In this document: in pieces, positions 47,801 through 60,194 of the stretch
Layout: the number at the start of each line of letters is the position of its first letter
How positions within the stretch are numbered: the stretch's first letter is position 1
Assembly (NCBI RefSeq): GCF_008831285.2
Contig: NC_045149.1
Location: 11,968,629-12,032,628, forward strand
Direction: 5' to 3'
DNA length: 64,000 nucleotides
Origin: Nymphaea colorata
Lineage: Eukaryota; Streptophyta; Magnoliopsida; Nymphaeales; Nymphaeaceae
The notes under the pieces: generated by a model
Database searches by the model: none
The model's input: the letters and a program-made list of their open reading frames with translations, nothing else
Told to the model about the DNA's origin: nothing
Position numbers and translations under genes: made by a program

Positions 47801-49328
47801 CTCGAACAGAAAATATTTTTCCGAGACAATTTCTTATCTAGCAAAAATTGTGTCATGTTTGATTGATAGGGAAAAAAAGGTAAAACCTTTGTTATGGTTA
47901 CCCCGCCATCTGGACAATGAACAGCAGAAAAAATGGATTCCTCGGACGGTAGTGAAATCAAAAGACCCAATATTATCAGATTTGAAGCTGATGAACAATG
48001 ATAAAGATTTGCACGATAAGAACAACCACAACAACCAAAATGGTGACGTTTTTCTCCTTTGCTTTTAGCCCCTAGAGGGGACAAAGTGGGGTTAGACAGA
48101 CAGAGTTCGCGCCAGATTATGTCAAGAGATAAATCTTAAGTCAGTATGGAATTCGTCACCTCTTCATTCAAATCCGAAGGTCCCAAACGCTAAGCTCCTG
48201 ACCAGGTAGAGAGGGAGAACGAAAGTGGCCATATGCGAACAAGAGATATGTACCAAAATTCATGTCCTAGAAGGTTTATAGCTAATTGCGGTGGGCCTGG
48301 TGGAAGTAGTGGTAGCAGAAGAAGAAGAAGAAGTAGAAGAAGTAGAAGAAAAGAGGAATTCAGTTGTGCATCGAAGATTATATATACGATAGATTGACAA
48401 CGCGTACCAAGCAATGAAGAAGATCTTGCTCTTCTGGCAATGCTCTTCAGTGACGAAATCGAAGTCGAAGACCGCATATCGGCACTCGTTGGGGGGAAGG
48501 CAGGCGGTGAAATCGTCGTAGCTCTCCGTGGGCTGCCCCACTTTGTCCACCGTCACCTGCTGTGCTTTTTCGTCGATCTTGAACACTATGAATCGGTAGT
48601 TTCGCTTCGCCTTCAACTCCTGGAACCTGAGTTTGCAGTCGTCATGGACTGCCATCCCTGATGCCGAATTCGCCTGTAAAATCTCACCAAGCAACAACAC
48701 CATTGAGGGAAAAACAAAAAGAACAAAATCCACGGAGAATAATCAAGTTTCATGCATCACAAGACCAGACGTCAATGCAAATCAAAGACAAAAGTTGGAG
48801 AAGATTATAAAACAGAGGGGATCACGACAAGAAGGATTTAGCCTCAGAAACACCTCAAGCCCCAAAAAAAGAAGTTATAAGGTTCAATGGGGACTTCTAC
48901 GTCAAAAAGAAGAAAAGGGCATGAAAATATTGTGAGACCATGCAGACGAAAGAAATGTCAGTTTCTGGGTCATGAATCAGAAACGTCTTTGTTTGTTTTC
49001 CTTCTTTCTTAGAGGAACTACGCGTGGTTTTGCTAACACGACAACAGCAATGGAGGAAGATTGACGCTTCACATTTTCTGAAGGATGACAAGAAAGAAAA
49101 AATCGAAGGGGACATGAAAGACGCGCCCATCTTTCCACGTAAATGATAAGTTTCAAACTCCTCGGAAACTAAAGGCAGAAAACAACGGAGGACTGGAAAA
49201 ACACAGAACCCACAAGAAAATGGCAAAGAGAAGGATGAAGAACTAGAGATTCTGCAACGTGAAACCACTGCAGAAAGAGGAGGAAAAGAAAAGAAAAGAA
49301 AAGAAAAGGCAGGAGGTTTTCTCACCAT
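44888..49328 (-). CDS. ADF: Actin-depolymerizing factor (ADF/cofilin), ADF7/ADF10-like, 3 exons
   Basis: Exons on the minus strand: 49326-49328 (the ATG only, followed by GTGAGA), 48408-48673 and 44888-45038. This gives 139 residues, the usual plant ADF length, with the typical plant intron right after the start codon. ADF severs and depolymerises F-actin and binds G-actin in the cytosol. Visible features: Ser6 in the N-terminal [13 protein letters not shown] region, the phospho-regulated site of plant ADFs; [49 protein letters not shown], the long actin-binding helix; and [20 protein letters not shown]. The ending resembles the pollen-type ADF7/10 group more than ADF1-4, an inference from motif memory. 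Intron 2 is long (3.4 kb) and holds an unrelated coding-like fragment. The upstream leader is CT-rich. Confidence 0.95.
46040..46490 (-). pseudogene. Unidentified two-exon-like coding fragment inside ADF intron 2
   Basis: 46253-46488 on the minus strand is open and protein-like: [20 protein letters not shown], then [19 protein letters not shown] and PFQAKKG, ending at a possible donor (GTACCT). After about 45 bases with a possible acceptor (TTTGCTTTAG), the text [16 protein letters not shown] continues in a similar style at about 46150-46205, then meets a stop. I do not recognise the family. It could be a captured gene fragment or an old retrogene. It has the same orientation as the host gene. 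Confidence 0.4.
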
Positions 49329-49329
49329 T

Positions 49330-50454
49330 GTAGGCTTCAGTTGCAGAAAAATGAAAGGGGGGTGGTGGAGACGAAGGAAGGGAAAATGACAGATTGGGGA
49401 GACCTGATCAATGTAAAAGAGAGGAGAGAAGAGGGAGAGAAGGCAAGGGGGGAGGCGATCGTCGACGATGGATGCTGCAGGGGAGGGGAGGAGAAGGGTG
49501 GCAGGCCGGGTTCCTTGTGAGGACGAGAGGCACGGACGTGATGACACGTTCCTCCGGAGCTCGACGCGGTTGCCGCGCCCATCGTGGGTAGCCCGTCCAT
49601 TTCACCGCTGCCCAGAATGCCCCCCACCTTTCAAGGACGCCCATGGCGTTCATGCTATTTCAGCTCCCCATCCCTGCGCCCTCGCTTCCCTCGTCGTCAG
49701 GGATGCAGACGGCGTTTGGATACCAGCCTAAAATCAGGATTTACTGCTTCCAAAACGTTATTTTAGGCCTGTTTGAATGATACCAAACTTGGGCTTTGAT
49801 AAAATCCAATTTTGGTGAAATCTGAATTTCATAAACTGATTTTTGATGTCAAGTTTTTATCTTACGAGCAAACCAAATTTTGAAAATTGGTTATTTCTCT
49901 AGGATTTTACTAAACGAAGTTTTTTGAGGGTAACAGTAAAATGGTTTGGATTCGGACTTGACTCGGGTTTTACCTTTTTAGACTTAATCAAGTTCTATGA
50001 TTCTACCTTACCAGGCTCAACATGGATACTTGATTCAAACATTTTTTTTTTTATATAAATCACAATCACATCAAGTTGGTAGACATGATCCGATACTTGA
50101 CCCGAATGTCCCCACAAAATGGTTAGGATTGGGATTGGATTAGGTTTGATCAAATCCTACCTTACCTGGTTCTGAATTGGATATTCGGTGTGAACACTTT
50201 TTCATAAATTAAAATGACATCCGGCTAGTGGTATAAGATCCTACAACTGATCAAAACGCCCCATAAAGTGGTTCGGATTGGGATTGGATTCAGTTTTTTG
50301 CCGATTTCACTTTATCAAATTATATAGGTTTAAATTGGATATTTGATTAACAGGGTTTTTTGTACCGCCCCAGCAAGAAATCATTGCACATAAGGTTTAG
50401 AGCTGCGTTGGTACCAAGTGGTGAAATCTTCAAGTGCTTCAATTTACTTGTAGG
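49330..50454. other. ADF 5' flank and spacer
   Basis: On the minus strand a pyrimidine-rich leader precedes the ADF start codon (49380-49480). 49480-49700 is GC-rich. From about 49700 onward the sequence is A/T-rich and non-coding. No other gene was seen. Confidence 0.4.
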
Positions 50455-50639
50455 TGTAAACACTCTAAGTTTTTACTATAGAAATTTTCCACCCCATAAA
50501 AAATAATTATAGTTTCATCTATATATTGTCATCTACCCTGTCAAAAATCAAATTCAAATCTTAACTGAGCCTTTAAAGCCCTGTAATCTAGAATCCTGGA
50601 GCCAAAAATCAGCTTTCAGATCCAAACTAGATCCATGTC

Positions 50640-51260
50640 TCAGCCCCAAAGCCAGTTTGGATCAAAGTTCAAACTCTAGATTCACTTCAGATCCAAACGA
50701 AGGCTTAAATCTCACTTCTCGACCCATTTTGGATCCAAATTTTAATTTCACATCCAATATATTTTCAGGATTCTGTCCGGATCCAAATCCAACCTTCGGA
50801 TCTATTTTGGATCTAAATCATCGCTTTTGGAACCAAGATATCACTTTGTGATCCATTTGGACCCAAACCATTACTTTCAGATCCATTCAAATCCAAGCCA
50901 TTACATTCAGATCCATCTGGATCCATGATATTACTTTTGGATACTAGTTAGATCCAAACTATCACTTTTGGACCCATTTGGATCCAAAATGGTCACGTTC
51001 AGATCCATTTGAATCCAAACCATTGCTTTCAGATCCATCCGAATCCAAACTATCACTTTGGATCCATCAGGATCCAAACCACTACTTTGGATCCATCTAT
51101 ATCCAAATTTTCACTTTTGGATCCATCTGAATCCACACAATTACGTTCAGTTCTATTGAGATTCAAAATGTCACATTCAGATTAAACATTTCACTTTCAT
51201 ATCCATTTTGATACAAAATATCATGTTGGGATCCGTTTAGATTCTCACTATCTGTTTTGG
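50640..51260. repeat. GGATCCAAAC minisatellite, ~35-bp period
   Basis: Roughly 16-18 degenerate units of the form ATTACTTTCAGATCCATT followed by TGGATCCAAACC, each about 30-37 bases. The unit contains an interrupted palindrome, GGATCCATTTGGATCC. Confidence 0.8.
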
Positions 51261-52939
51261 ATTCAAATCTCCATTCAAATTTCTTTAATCACATTCACGT
51301 CAAAAGCTTGTTATCCAAATACAAATTTTCATTTCAGATCTTATTGTGCACAAACACGATGCATCATGAAGATTCGGCGGATTATCTTCCATGTTTATTT
51401 AAAGTGAAATCCCTTAATCATGGTACTAAACTTGGTCTAAGGGAATGAAAATTTAAGAACGGTTAATCCCTTAATCATGGTACTAAACTTGGTCTAAGGG
51501 TATTAGGGAACTAATGATTGTCTCTTAAGCTTTGATAAAGCATCACTTAGATTAAATATGTTTTCTTTCATTTAATTATATAGAATAAGATAGTTGCTTG
51601 TTTTTTAACTTTTACCATTTTTATTTTTTCTTATACTTGCACGCACTATGCTTAGTTGAAGATTTGATGAAGATAAAAACCCCTAACCATGGTGCTAACA
51701 TTGCTTTAGGAAGTAAACAATCATCTTTTCAAGACTTTAACTAAGTTCACTTAGATTTAATTTCATTGTCAATTAGGTAATATGGGGTAAGGTATGGTCA
51801 TCATTGATTCATTCCTTCTAATCTATTTGAAGTTTAATTTTCAATTTCACTTTCATGCATTTAATTTAATTTATTTTTTATTTTAATATTAAATTCACAA
51901 ACCCACAACATGTTTAGTCGAAATTTGAAGATTATTAATCCTTTTAACTGTAGTACTAATTTTTGTTTGGGGAATAAACAATCCTCAAATAAACTCCCTT
52001 AGATTAGGCATGCATTCACACAATTCACTTTTAATTAGAATTTAAATAAGATGGATTTAGAACTATACTTTAAGTAATAACTTGGGTATAAGAATAATAT
52101 ATACTTGCTTAAACACTTATTAAATACACCGTTTTTTAAATTGCATCCAAGTTTTTTAGAAAGAATTCCAAAACATGTCTTTATGAAAACCTCAAAGATT
52201 TAAATGCTTAAGATATCCAAAAAACGTAAGATAAAAAAACCAAAGCAATGACTTGCTTTTCCAACCTTAACTAAACCTTGAAGTGAGCCTAAACATTAAA
52301 AGTCATAAAATCATAAAAGAAAACCTTAGGTTTTAAAATATTAACCTAAACTAAAATGTAAAACTATCCCCACTTTCAACTCACACCCTTAGTTGAAATA
52401 AAATTTAAAAAAAAAAAACATTAAACTACAGCCAAATCAAAGCCCAAAATTTTAAATCTTATGACAACACAAAGTCTAAACCATTTTCAAGAATATTAAA
52501 AATTCAAACCTGATGACATTTAGAACCAAGTCTCAAACTTGTAAACATCTCAAGCTTTGACAAACCCTAACAATCAAAACACTAATTTAAAACTTAACTT
52601 TCCGTTTAAAATAAGTCTTCCAAAATTCAATTTAAAACCAAAACATCAACAAATCAAAAACTTAGAATCTAGACCAGTTAGAAACCTTTAACTCTTGGAA
52701 ATCCAATCCTAATCATCAAATCTTTGAGATGCATACACCACGAAGCTTCAGATAAATTGTTGCAATGCCTATGATGACAATTAAGATAATTTAATGACAT
52801 TTCTTTATGAATCTTAAGTTCCGATTCCATATAAGATTTTAATAAACCATTACTTTCAAAATTTAGGGTACGTTTGCTTCATTTTTCCATTAGAATCAAG
52901 ATAACATATAGACACTTAGCCAAATGGAAGGGTAAAGCT

Positions 52940-53034
52940 TAGTCCTACATTGATTACCTCTGTTAAAGGCACCATGAACAGTCAAGCCTCGTACTGATAG
53001 GTCAGGTCCCATCTTTGGGTCAGGTCCCATCTTT
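52940..53034 (+). repeat. Conserved hairpin module of the LTR family (copy C) with an 18-bp tandem duplication
   Basis: It matches the reverse complement of 12171-12240 (TGATTACC, AAAGGCACC, CCTCGTAC in the same order). GTCAGGTCCCATCTTT is repeated at 53001 and 53019. Confidence 0.7.
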
Positions 53035-53093
53035 CTGAAAATCCCATTCAAACTAAATGGAGGTGAGTCAAATTTTGAATGATTGACATGTAG

Positions 53094-54799
53094 AACTGTT
53101 AAATTTTAAGTGCAAAGATTAGGACCATTGCCTTTTATAGTACATGAGCATATGACCCCTTGCGAGTCAAACTAAGACATGCTGCATAATGCATCCCAGC
53201 TCACTCACTTGAGCTACAAGTGGAAAACTTTTCATGGAATAAATTCCAGGAAAAGTTTACGAAGGGTAAATTTTGCCTTTTCCAAGTCCAGGCCGTGTTT
53301 GATAGCTTGAAAGTTTTTTTCTAGAAAAAAAAACTTTGTGTTTGTTGCACACGAAAAGATTACCACGGATAAACTTTGTTACCATTGTGTTTCCAACGGT
53401 TACAAAGCGACAAGAAAGCATGTATCAAATACACCAAACAACAAGCAAAAACTAAACATTAGAATAATCACTATAAAAAATTAATGAAGAAACAAAATTT
53501 TAAACCAATGGCACAAGAGGAAAAAGGATAAAGCCTGCCATAACAATCAAGTTGGAATCAAGTGCATGCAACTAAAAAAATGCTGTTGTTGAGGTTAGGA
53601 AAAAATTATGTTATAAAACAAGCAAGATTTTTTACCTTCTTCAAACTTGTCTCCTTTTGAACTTGCATATACTATGAACTAGAGAGAATAGACAATAGAT
53701 CGCCTGAGCAGCTCAAAAAAAGTACACCACAATTTCTTCCAACATAAGACAATGCATATGTTAAATTAGATGCATGAGAAAGAAACTAAACACCAATCCT
53801 TAAGAAATCTAAACAAAAGAAAAGGGGGAGCAAATAATATCTAAGAAAAGTGCAAAACAGGCAGTATCAAAAAAATATAGTGGAAATATTCACATTAATA
53901 GGTTTAATGCCGCCTATGGCTATGAACATCTGAGAATGGTGAGGACGCTCGGGAGCAAAAAGGTTGTGCGTGACATATGACCGTTGGAGATTGTGCGAGC
54001 AAACATTCTCACCATGGCAAGCCTTGAGGCATCACCCAAAACCCATTTCATGACAAAAAAAAAGCAAGCAAAGCGTATCAAACTGGATGGCGTTGTGGGT
54101 GTTCAGTTCCACGGCAGGCACCAAGAAAATGAGGAAGAGAAGAGATGCAAAGAGAGAGAAAGTGTCTGAACCAAGCCCCAACGGACAAAAAAAAGCGGGG
54201 GAAATTTTCAAATGGCCATACCATGGCAACTAAATTGGCCATCTCTATTGTACATGTGGACAAAGAAATTTTCTTCACTTAACATCAGTTAGTGGCTGAG
54301 CCATGTTGTGACTGCTATGAGTAACCATGGCCATAAGACCACTAGTGGTTCCTAAAACCAATAATTTTATTATTTATGTAACAAAAATTACAATGTTCAT
54401 TGGTTGATTACTAATTAATCATGGTCAACTCTTTACAATTGCTTGTGTATCCCTAGAAGGAAAACTCTTAGTTGTATCTTTGTACTCACAATGGTGGTTA
54501 AACAATAAAAACCTCATTTCCATCATTTTCTTGAGTTGGATAGCCTCCCCCTTAAACCATGAGATGTTATAAGGAATGATTTTATCTCCAATACTAGGCA
54601 TAAGGTCAAATTATGCTCCATTAAATTCTGCAGTTGCTCAGTCTATCAAAGAAAAAGATATAAAACTACCAAATGAAACCACAAATAAGAAGAAAACACA
54701 TATAGAACTAGCATATTGTGGGCCATCATGCAATGTAGAGCCTGATCTGCACTTAACTACCTATTTCTTTTTTATAAGGGCATTTATGTAATTTTGTTT
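53094..54799. other. Intergenic, no gene seen
   Basis: No supported coding region. Short frames at 53984-54278 on both strands carry no motif. Confidence 0.4.
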
Positions 54800-57700
54800 T
54801 ATTTTTTGGTGAGTTGGTCCTAATCCCCATGATTAAGAAAGGGGGGAAGGGGGTTCTTGTATTATTTGATCTTTCAATAATAGTGAATACTTTGTGAAAT
54901 CGTGGACATAGGAGGACTTTGTCTCCATACCACATAAAACCATTGTGTCTTCTTCTTTCTTTTCTTCATTTTCGTCTCTTAGTGTCACAAACAAGAGAGA
55001 GGGCCTCGTTGCTAACAATTAGTATCAAAGTTCGGTTCATGCTTGAAAGGAACAATAGGAGCAACAGTAGTAAGAAGAAAATGTAATGATCAAGAAGTTT
55101 GATGGCTAGGATTTTGGCTTTTTGGATTTTGGAAGATGCAGATCGAAGACTATCTTTATTGACTATGACTGCAGCAGTAGTTCTGAAGGGTCAAGTAAAT
55201 TGAAATTTGATTGTGTTGAGACTTGATCTTAAGTGGCTCTTGCTTCTACCTTGAATATATTCAAGGTGAGGAAAGGATGAACCAACACAGTTAAGAGCGA
55301 GACAAATCTGATTCGAAAGGAAGAAGTTAATCCAAACCTCGAGAAAAAAAATAGTAGAGTTGTAGTAAACCATGCTATTATAAAAGGGACAGCAGCTTCT
55401 TCAAAAAGAAAAATAAAAAATAGACATAATAGTCTACAAATATTACTACAGAGGACATACAACATTAAGTTTGCATTGCTCCATTGGATCTTGGATTTTA
55501 TATTCTGATGCATTCTTTTACTTTGCTTTTCGTAAAGAAAATATGCAAAATTATACTATAGGAAACTTTAGAAATATTTATCTTGCAAATGATGAACCAC
55601 TGGATATTGTAAGAAAGAACGATGTCCATATAAAAATGCATAATAGACATATGTGGAAATGAAGGATCTCAACATTTTCTAAGTTGGAGCAAAAATCTAA
55701 TTTTTGTTGGTTAGCATGATGATGAGGAGTAAGTCACTATGTTAGTGGATGCTAGAAGACAACAAAAAGTGCAATGATTATAGCATGAGATAACAAATTA
55801 AGTACTCTTTATATGATTGTAGATATAAAGGATGTAGTAATTGCAATATAATGTGATGACAACTTGCCACTATAGCATTACAAACTTGGACATATAAGTG
55901 AAAAGGTATTGGACTATTATGTCGCATTTATTTATGACTATGCTCAAAAGGTATAGGTTTATTTTATAAAAAATAAATCAAATGTTTTGATGCATTTAAC
56001 AAGTGGAAGGCTAAAGTATAAAATCAAACTGACAAGAAAGTCAAATGTTTGTAATTAGACAATGGAGGTAAATATGATAACAAGGAGTTCAATAAACAAA
56101 TAGTGAGATTGAGAGGGAAAAATAATTCTGTAAAATCTGAATGGGGCAGCTAAAGGTATGAATAGAACCATGAATGAGAGAGCTAGGAGCATGAGATTGC
56201 ATTTTGGTTTGTCCAAATGCTACTGAGTTGGTACCATTAGGGTTGTTTCTTATTTGATTAATCATGGACCCTCTATTCTTTAGACTAAAAAAAATTATGT
56301 GAGGAGGTTTGGATAGAAAAGAAGATAAACCTCTCACATTGGGAACTTTTAGATATGTTTTTTTATGTGCAACTTGACTTTGCTGAATAGGATAAACTGG
56401 ACCTAAAGTTGTAGAAATGTTATTCCATTGGTTATGACAATGATGAATTTCGTTATTGCTTCTGGGATGATGAAAAAAAAAATCATGAGATGCAAAGATG
56501 CATTTTTTTTGTTGAAATATATTTTATAAAGACAGAGACATTACTAATTCAAAAAGAATGGAAAATCAAAAGGTACGAAAAGGGAAAGTTGAATTAAAAG
56601 AAGTTCCTGAAGAGGATGTAATAAAAAGCATCATCAAAATGTTGAGAAAAGTCAATTTGAACGAGATCCTAGCACACCTCAAACTACAGTTGAGGAGATT
56701 CCTACTCATGGGTATTCTACTTTCTTGCATTATCTACTGTTGTCTGATGCTAGTGAACCAGGTTGCTTAGATAAAGCAATACAAGTGAAATATTCTTTCA
56801 AGTGAAAGAAATAGACTCTCTATATATGAACCATACATTGGTGTTAATTGCATTACTAGTTAGAAAATGTCTATACAACAAATAGCCTATTGAATCAAAG
56901 AAGAAACTGATAGCATCAAGAGATACAATGCAAGGTTATTGGTGAAGGGTTTCAATAGAAAGATTATAGTGATTACACCAAACTTCTCTCTAATTGTTAA
57001 ATTGACTACAGTTATATTAGTGCTAAGTTTAGTTGCAGCTAAAAATTTACACTTAAAACAAGTAAATGTCAAAACTGCTTTCTTCCATTAGGCTTTTTTA
57101 GGAAACCATCTATATGATGCAACTAAAAGGCTTTTAGGTATATGAGAAAGAAAAAATTGTATGCAAATTAGAGAATAATCTATCTGATTTGAAGCAAACA
57201 AGTCGATAGTGATAGAAAATTTTTGATAGTTTCATGGAAAGAAATGAATTTAAGAGATGTGATATAGGTATTGTTGTGACTTTAAAAGATTTAATGACTG
57301 TTATATTATTTTTCTCTTGTATGTGAATGATAAGCTTATTGTAAGTTCAAATTTATAAGAAATCAATATGGTAAAACAACAATTCTTAAAGGCGTTGGTA
57401 ATAAAGGACTTAAATGATGCAAAGTAAATATTTGGAATGAGAATAATAAGTGATAAAAAGACAAATACTTTAAAATTATCTCAACAAAATTATATTGAGA
57501 AGATCTTGTGCATTTTTAAAATGAAAGATGCACAAGCTGTCACCACTTTCTTAGGCAATCATTTAAACTTTCAAAGAATTTGTCACCTAAGATAGTTGTC
57601 CAAGCTCCCTTAAGTATATGCACTGGAAAGTCTAATATATACTATGGTATGTACTAGGGTAAACATTGGGCATGTAGTGGCAACAATGAACATATACATA

Positions 57701-58009
57701 TTTAATATAGGGAGAAAACATTTGTTAGATGGATCTTAAGACATTGGAAAGGAACTTCAGGTGATACTTTGTTTTAAGAAGAGTGGTTTACCTTTACAAA
57801 GATTTGTGGATGCATATTTAGGATGTGATGTTAATAGTAGAAAGATTATTGTTAGATATATCTACATCTTGGCTGAAAGCCCGAAACAAGTGTGAGTTGG
57901 GTATCCCAACTTTAGAAGATTTTTTGCATTATCTACGACTAAAAAAAAGTATATTGTCACCATAAAAACAAGTAAAGAAATGATTTAGCTACATAATGTT
58001 TTAAAGGCG

Positions 58010-58255
58010 TTGGACAGAAAACAAGGTAGAAGTGTTCTTTTCTATGATAGCCAGAGTGTCATTCATTTGGCAAAAAATCTAATGTTTCATGCAAGGATGA
58101 AACATATACAATTAAAATATTTTATTTGTAGCCTACTGAAAAAAAATATGATGTCAATTGAAAAGATTTGTGGAACAAATAAGCCAATATTCATGTTAAT
58201 AAAGTTTGTAGCTACTGAGAAACTGATGTTATGCATGACCAATGTTATTTGTTAA
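58010..58255 (+). pseudogene. Copia RNase H remnant
   Basis: YDSQSVIHLAKNLMFHARMK and HIQLKYFI correspond to the copia RNase H boxes around its catalytic Asp. It is the last coding piece of the copia element. Confidence 0.8.
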
Positions 58256-58386
58256 GGAGGAAACGAACAAAGTGATTGGAAGACTTAAAAAAGAGTACAA
58301 GGTTTGAATGTTGGATCAGTGTCCAAATGTGAGATTGTTGGTATGTGACTTCTAATCTATACTTAATAGATTAAAAGAGATTTGGT

Positions 58387-58410
58387 GGGGGGGGGGGGGG
58401 GGGGTGGGGT
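58387..58410. repeat. Poly-G tract
   Basis: A run of about 18 G followed by TGGGGTGG, in the right LTR of the copia element. A (GA)n run follows at 58561-58595. Confidence 0.9.
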
Positions 58411-58556
58411 GGAGGAATTGATGATTGTTTGTATCCTTTGATATTTTAGTGATAGAGAAAAAAACCATGTGGATCTGTGGATGTATGAGAGCCTTGTCTT
58501 TAAACCATATAAAAGTTTTTATATCTTTTTCTTCTTTGTTTTCTTCTTTTAATGCC

Positions 58557-58598
<42 letters not shown>

Positions 58599-59117
58599 AA
58601 CAAAAAGAACATTAAGCATGTTACTTACCCCATCATTACTATTGATAACCTTTTTCAACACTTGTTCAACATTCAACAATTTTTGAATTTCAGGCTTTCC
58701 CATAGTAGTATTTGTTCATACCAAATGTAAGGCATGAGTTGTAGACCCCTAATGCATAAGACTACTTAGACCTATTGGGTGGCTGACAAATGGAACCTTT
58801 GTTACTTGAAGCATATGATCTTTATGGTCTTCTTGTGCATCCAATCAATGCCTTTGACATTAATGGTTAACATAAATGTTGATTGGGTCGAGTGCTTGAT
58901 GATTGAGCCATTGGCTATAACTATTTTCCTCGAAAAAATTCCTTACATTATGGAGTTCAAATAAACATGTGTGTTCGAGCATTGAAGCCTAACAATATCT
59001 TGTGTTGCCCGTGTCACAAATTGCAATTACATGAAACTAGTATCCCCTTTAAAAGATTGGTATTTCTAACAAAAGACTACCATATGGTATGACAACATTT
59101 CTGCCTACAGCTGCACG

Positions 59118-59430
59118 CACAACAGGTCAAGCCAACGTGGCTCAACTCAAACTCACTCATAAAAACTCACTCATTTATAAACAAGTCAAACTTGAGTTTG
59201 ACTTTAAGGTCGAAATATTAAACAAGTCAAGTTTGAATTGCAATGATTCAACTTGTTTAAGCTTTGCTCAGCTTGACTACTGTGAATTATTAGATGGTCC
59301 ATCATAGTTGAATTAGTGAAAAGAAACCAATTAATGACAGACGTTAACATAAACAAATTATACGAGTTAAACGAGTCGAGCTCGATCCTGACACTATATC
59401 ATCAATTCAAGCTCGAGCCTGTTCCATCAG
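59118..59430. mobile_element. hAT-like MITE relic of the GAGCTCGAGC family
   Basis: ACAGGTCAAGCCAACGTGGC on the left, and GAGCTCGATC and CAAGCTCGAGCCTGTTCC on the right, are diverged inverted ends. The inside carries ACTCAA/TTGAGTTTG words. No clean target duplication. Confidence 0.4.
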
Positions 59431-59447
59431 CTGGTATGCATAGCTGG

Positions 59448-59640
59448 CCTCAAACCCAGTGCTTCACAACTGCCACAAAATTAAAATTGATATTCACTAT
59501 CTTCATGATGAAGTGGCTCTTTGAGAAATCGTTTTCAAGCATATTTTGGTTGTGCATTTTCTCACCAAGTCTCTCCCACAAACGCTTCGCATTGTGGATT
59601 TTCTCACCAAGTCTCTCATTGTTGAGGTGAAAGGGGCTAT
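59448..59640 (-). pseudogene. Copia gag fragment, tentative
   Basis: The minus strand reads RLWERLGEKMHNQNMLEN with SKSHFIMK after it, like the LWxxLxxxY...KxxLxxQL stretch of copia gag. ATTTTCTCACCAAGTCTCTC is duplicated at 59557 and 59599. The fragment is short and the assignment weak. Confidence 0.4.
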
Positions 59641-60194
59641 TGGAAAGCATATTGAGGGATGACATTTGGAGTCAAAATACTACTAGAACACATGCTTATC
59701 TAAACCTCATGTATGATATCCACAGTTTCTCCATAACCATGGAAGGTTCCAAGGGAGAGCAAATATGACACTGTTGTAATCAATATATTTTTCAAATCTG
59801 CCTCCCAAGCACTGAGTGGAGAATGGAACCATTTCCTTGATCATTTGAGGTTCGTGAACTCCCTTATTTCAATATGGATGAGAACGTTGACAAACACAAG
59901 AGCAGAGAGAGAGAGAGAGAGAGAGGTCCAGCATGACTTCAACAAAGAAACAAGAGAACCAGAAGTAATATTCTGTTACCATGAAAATTACTGAAAAAAG
60001 AAGGCAAATATCACGAGGAAGTTATTAAGTTTTGCACAGTGGAGTCAATTTACCATACATTGATTAAATTTTCCACACAAAGGTATACATAAAAATAATA
60101 AATGAAAGATGTTTATGGGGAATAATAACTAATATTGTAGCATTGAAGAGGAAGAGTCTATGTCGAAACAACCCTGCTGGTGAAGATGAACAGT

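Larger units (their letters stand above)
50455..53088 (+). mobile_element. 2.63-kb LTR-like insertion (solo LTR copy 3), opposite orientation
   Basis: On the plus strand it begins TGTAAACACTCTAAGTTTT and ends GATTGACA. TGTAG occurs at 50449-50453, with one extra G before the element, and again at 53089-53093, so a 5-bp target duplication is nearly intact. The length, 2634 bp, is close to copy 2 (2648 bp). The hairpin module lies near its 3' end (52940-53015), as in copies 1 and 2. A GGATCC-rich minisatellite lies near its 5' end, where copy 2 has its GGATCTAAATTTGG zone. No coding. Confidence 0.65.
54800..58620 (+). mobile_element. Old Ty1/copia retrotransposon with diverged LTRs
   Basis: The left LTR lies at about 54800-55014 and the right at about 58337-58555. 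They share the same order of words: a G-rich tract, TTTGAT, ACCATNTG, CCATATAAAA/CCACATAAAA, TTCTTCTTT and TCTTTTAATG/CGTCTCTTAGTG. TTAGTATCAAAGTTCGG after the left LTR is a decayed initiator tRNA-Met primer site. Remains in copia order on the plus strand: gag from about 55080; integrase with LDNGGKYDNKEF near 56060; reverse transcriptase with YNARLLVKGF and NVKTAFFH (56925-57090); RNase H with VLFYDSQSVIHLAKN and RMKHIQLKYF (58030-58120). Stops throughout. Confidence 0.82.

Noticed and set aside
47776-48084. 102-residue open frame on the minus strand inside ADF intron 2
   Set aside because: No recognisable domain, and the region starts with a GGGGCTGTTTGGCTC MITE-like end. Probably repeat DNA.
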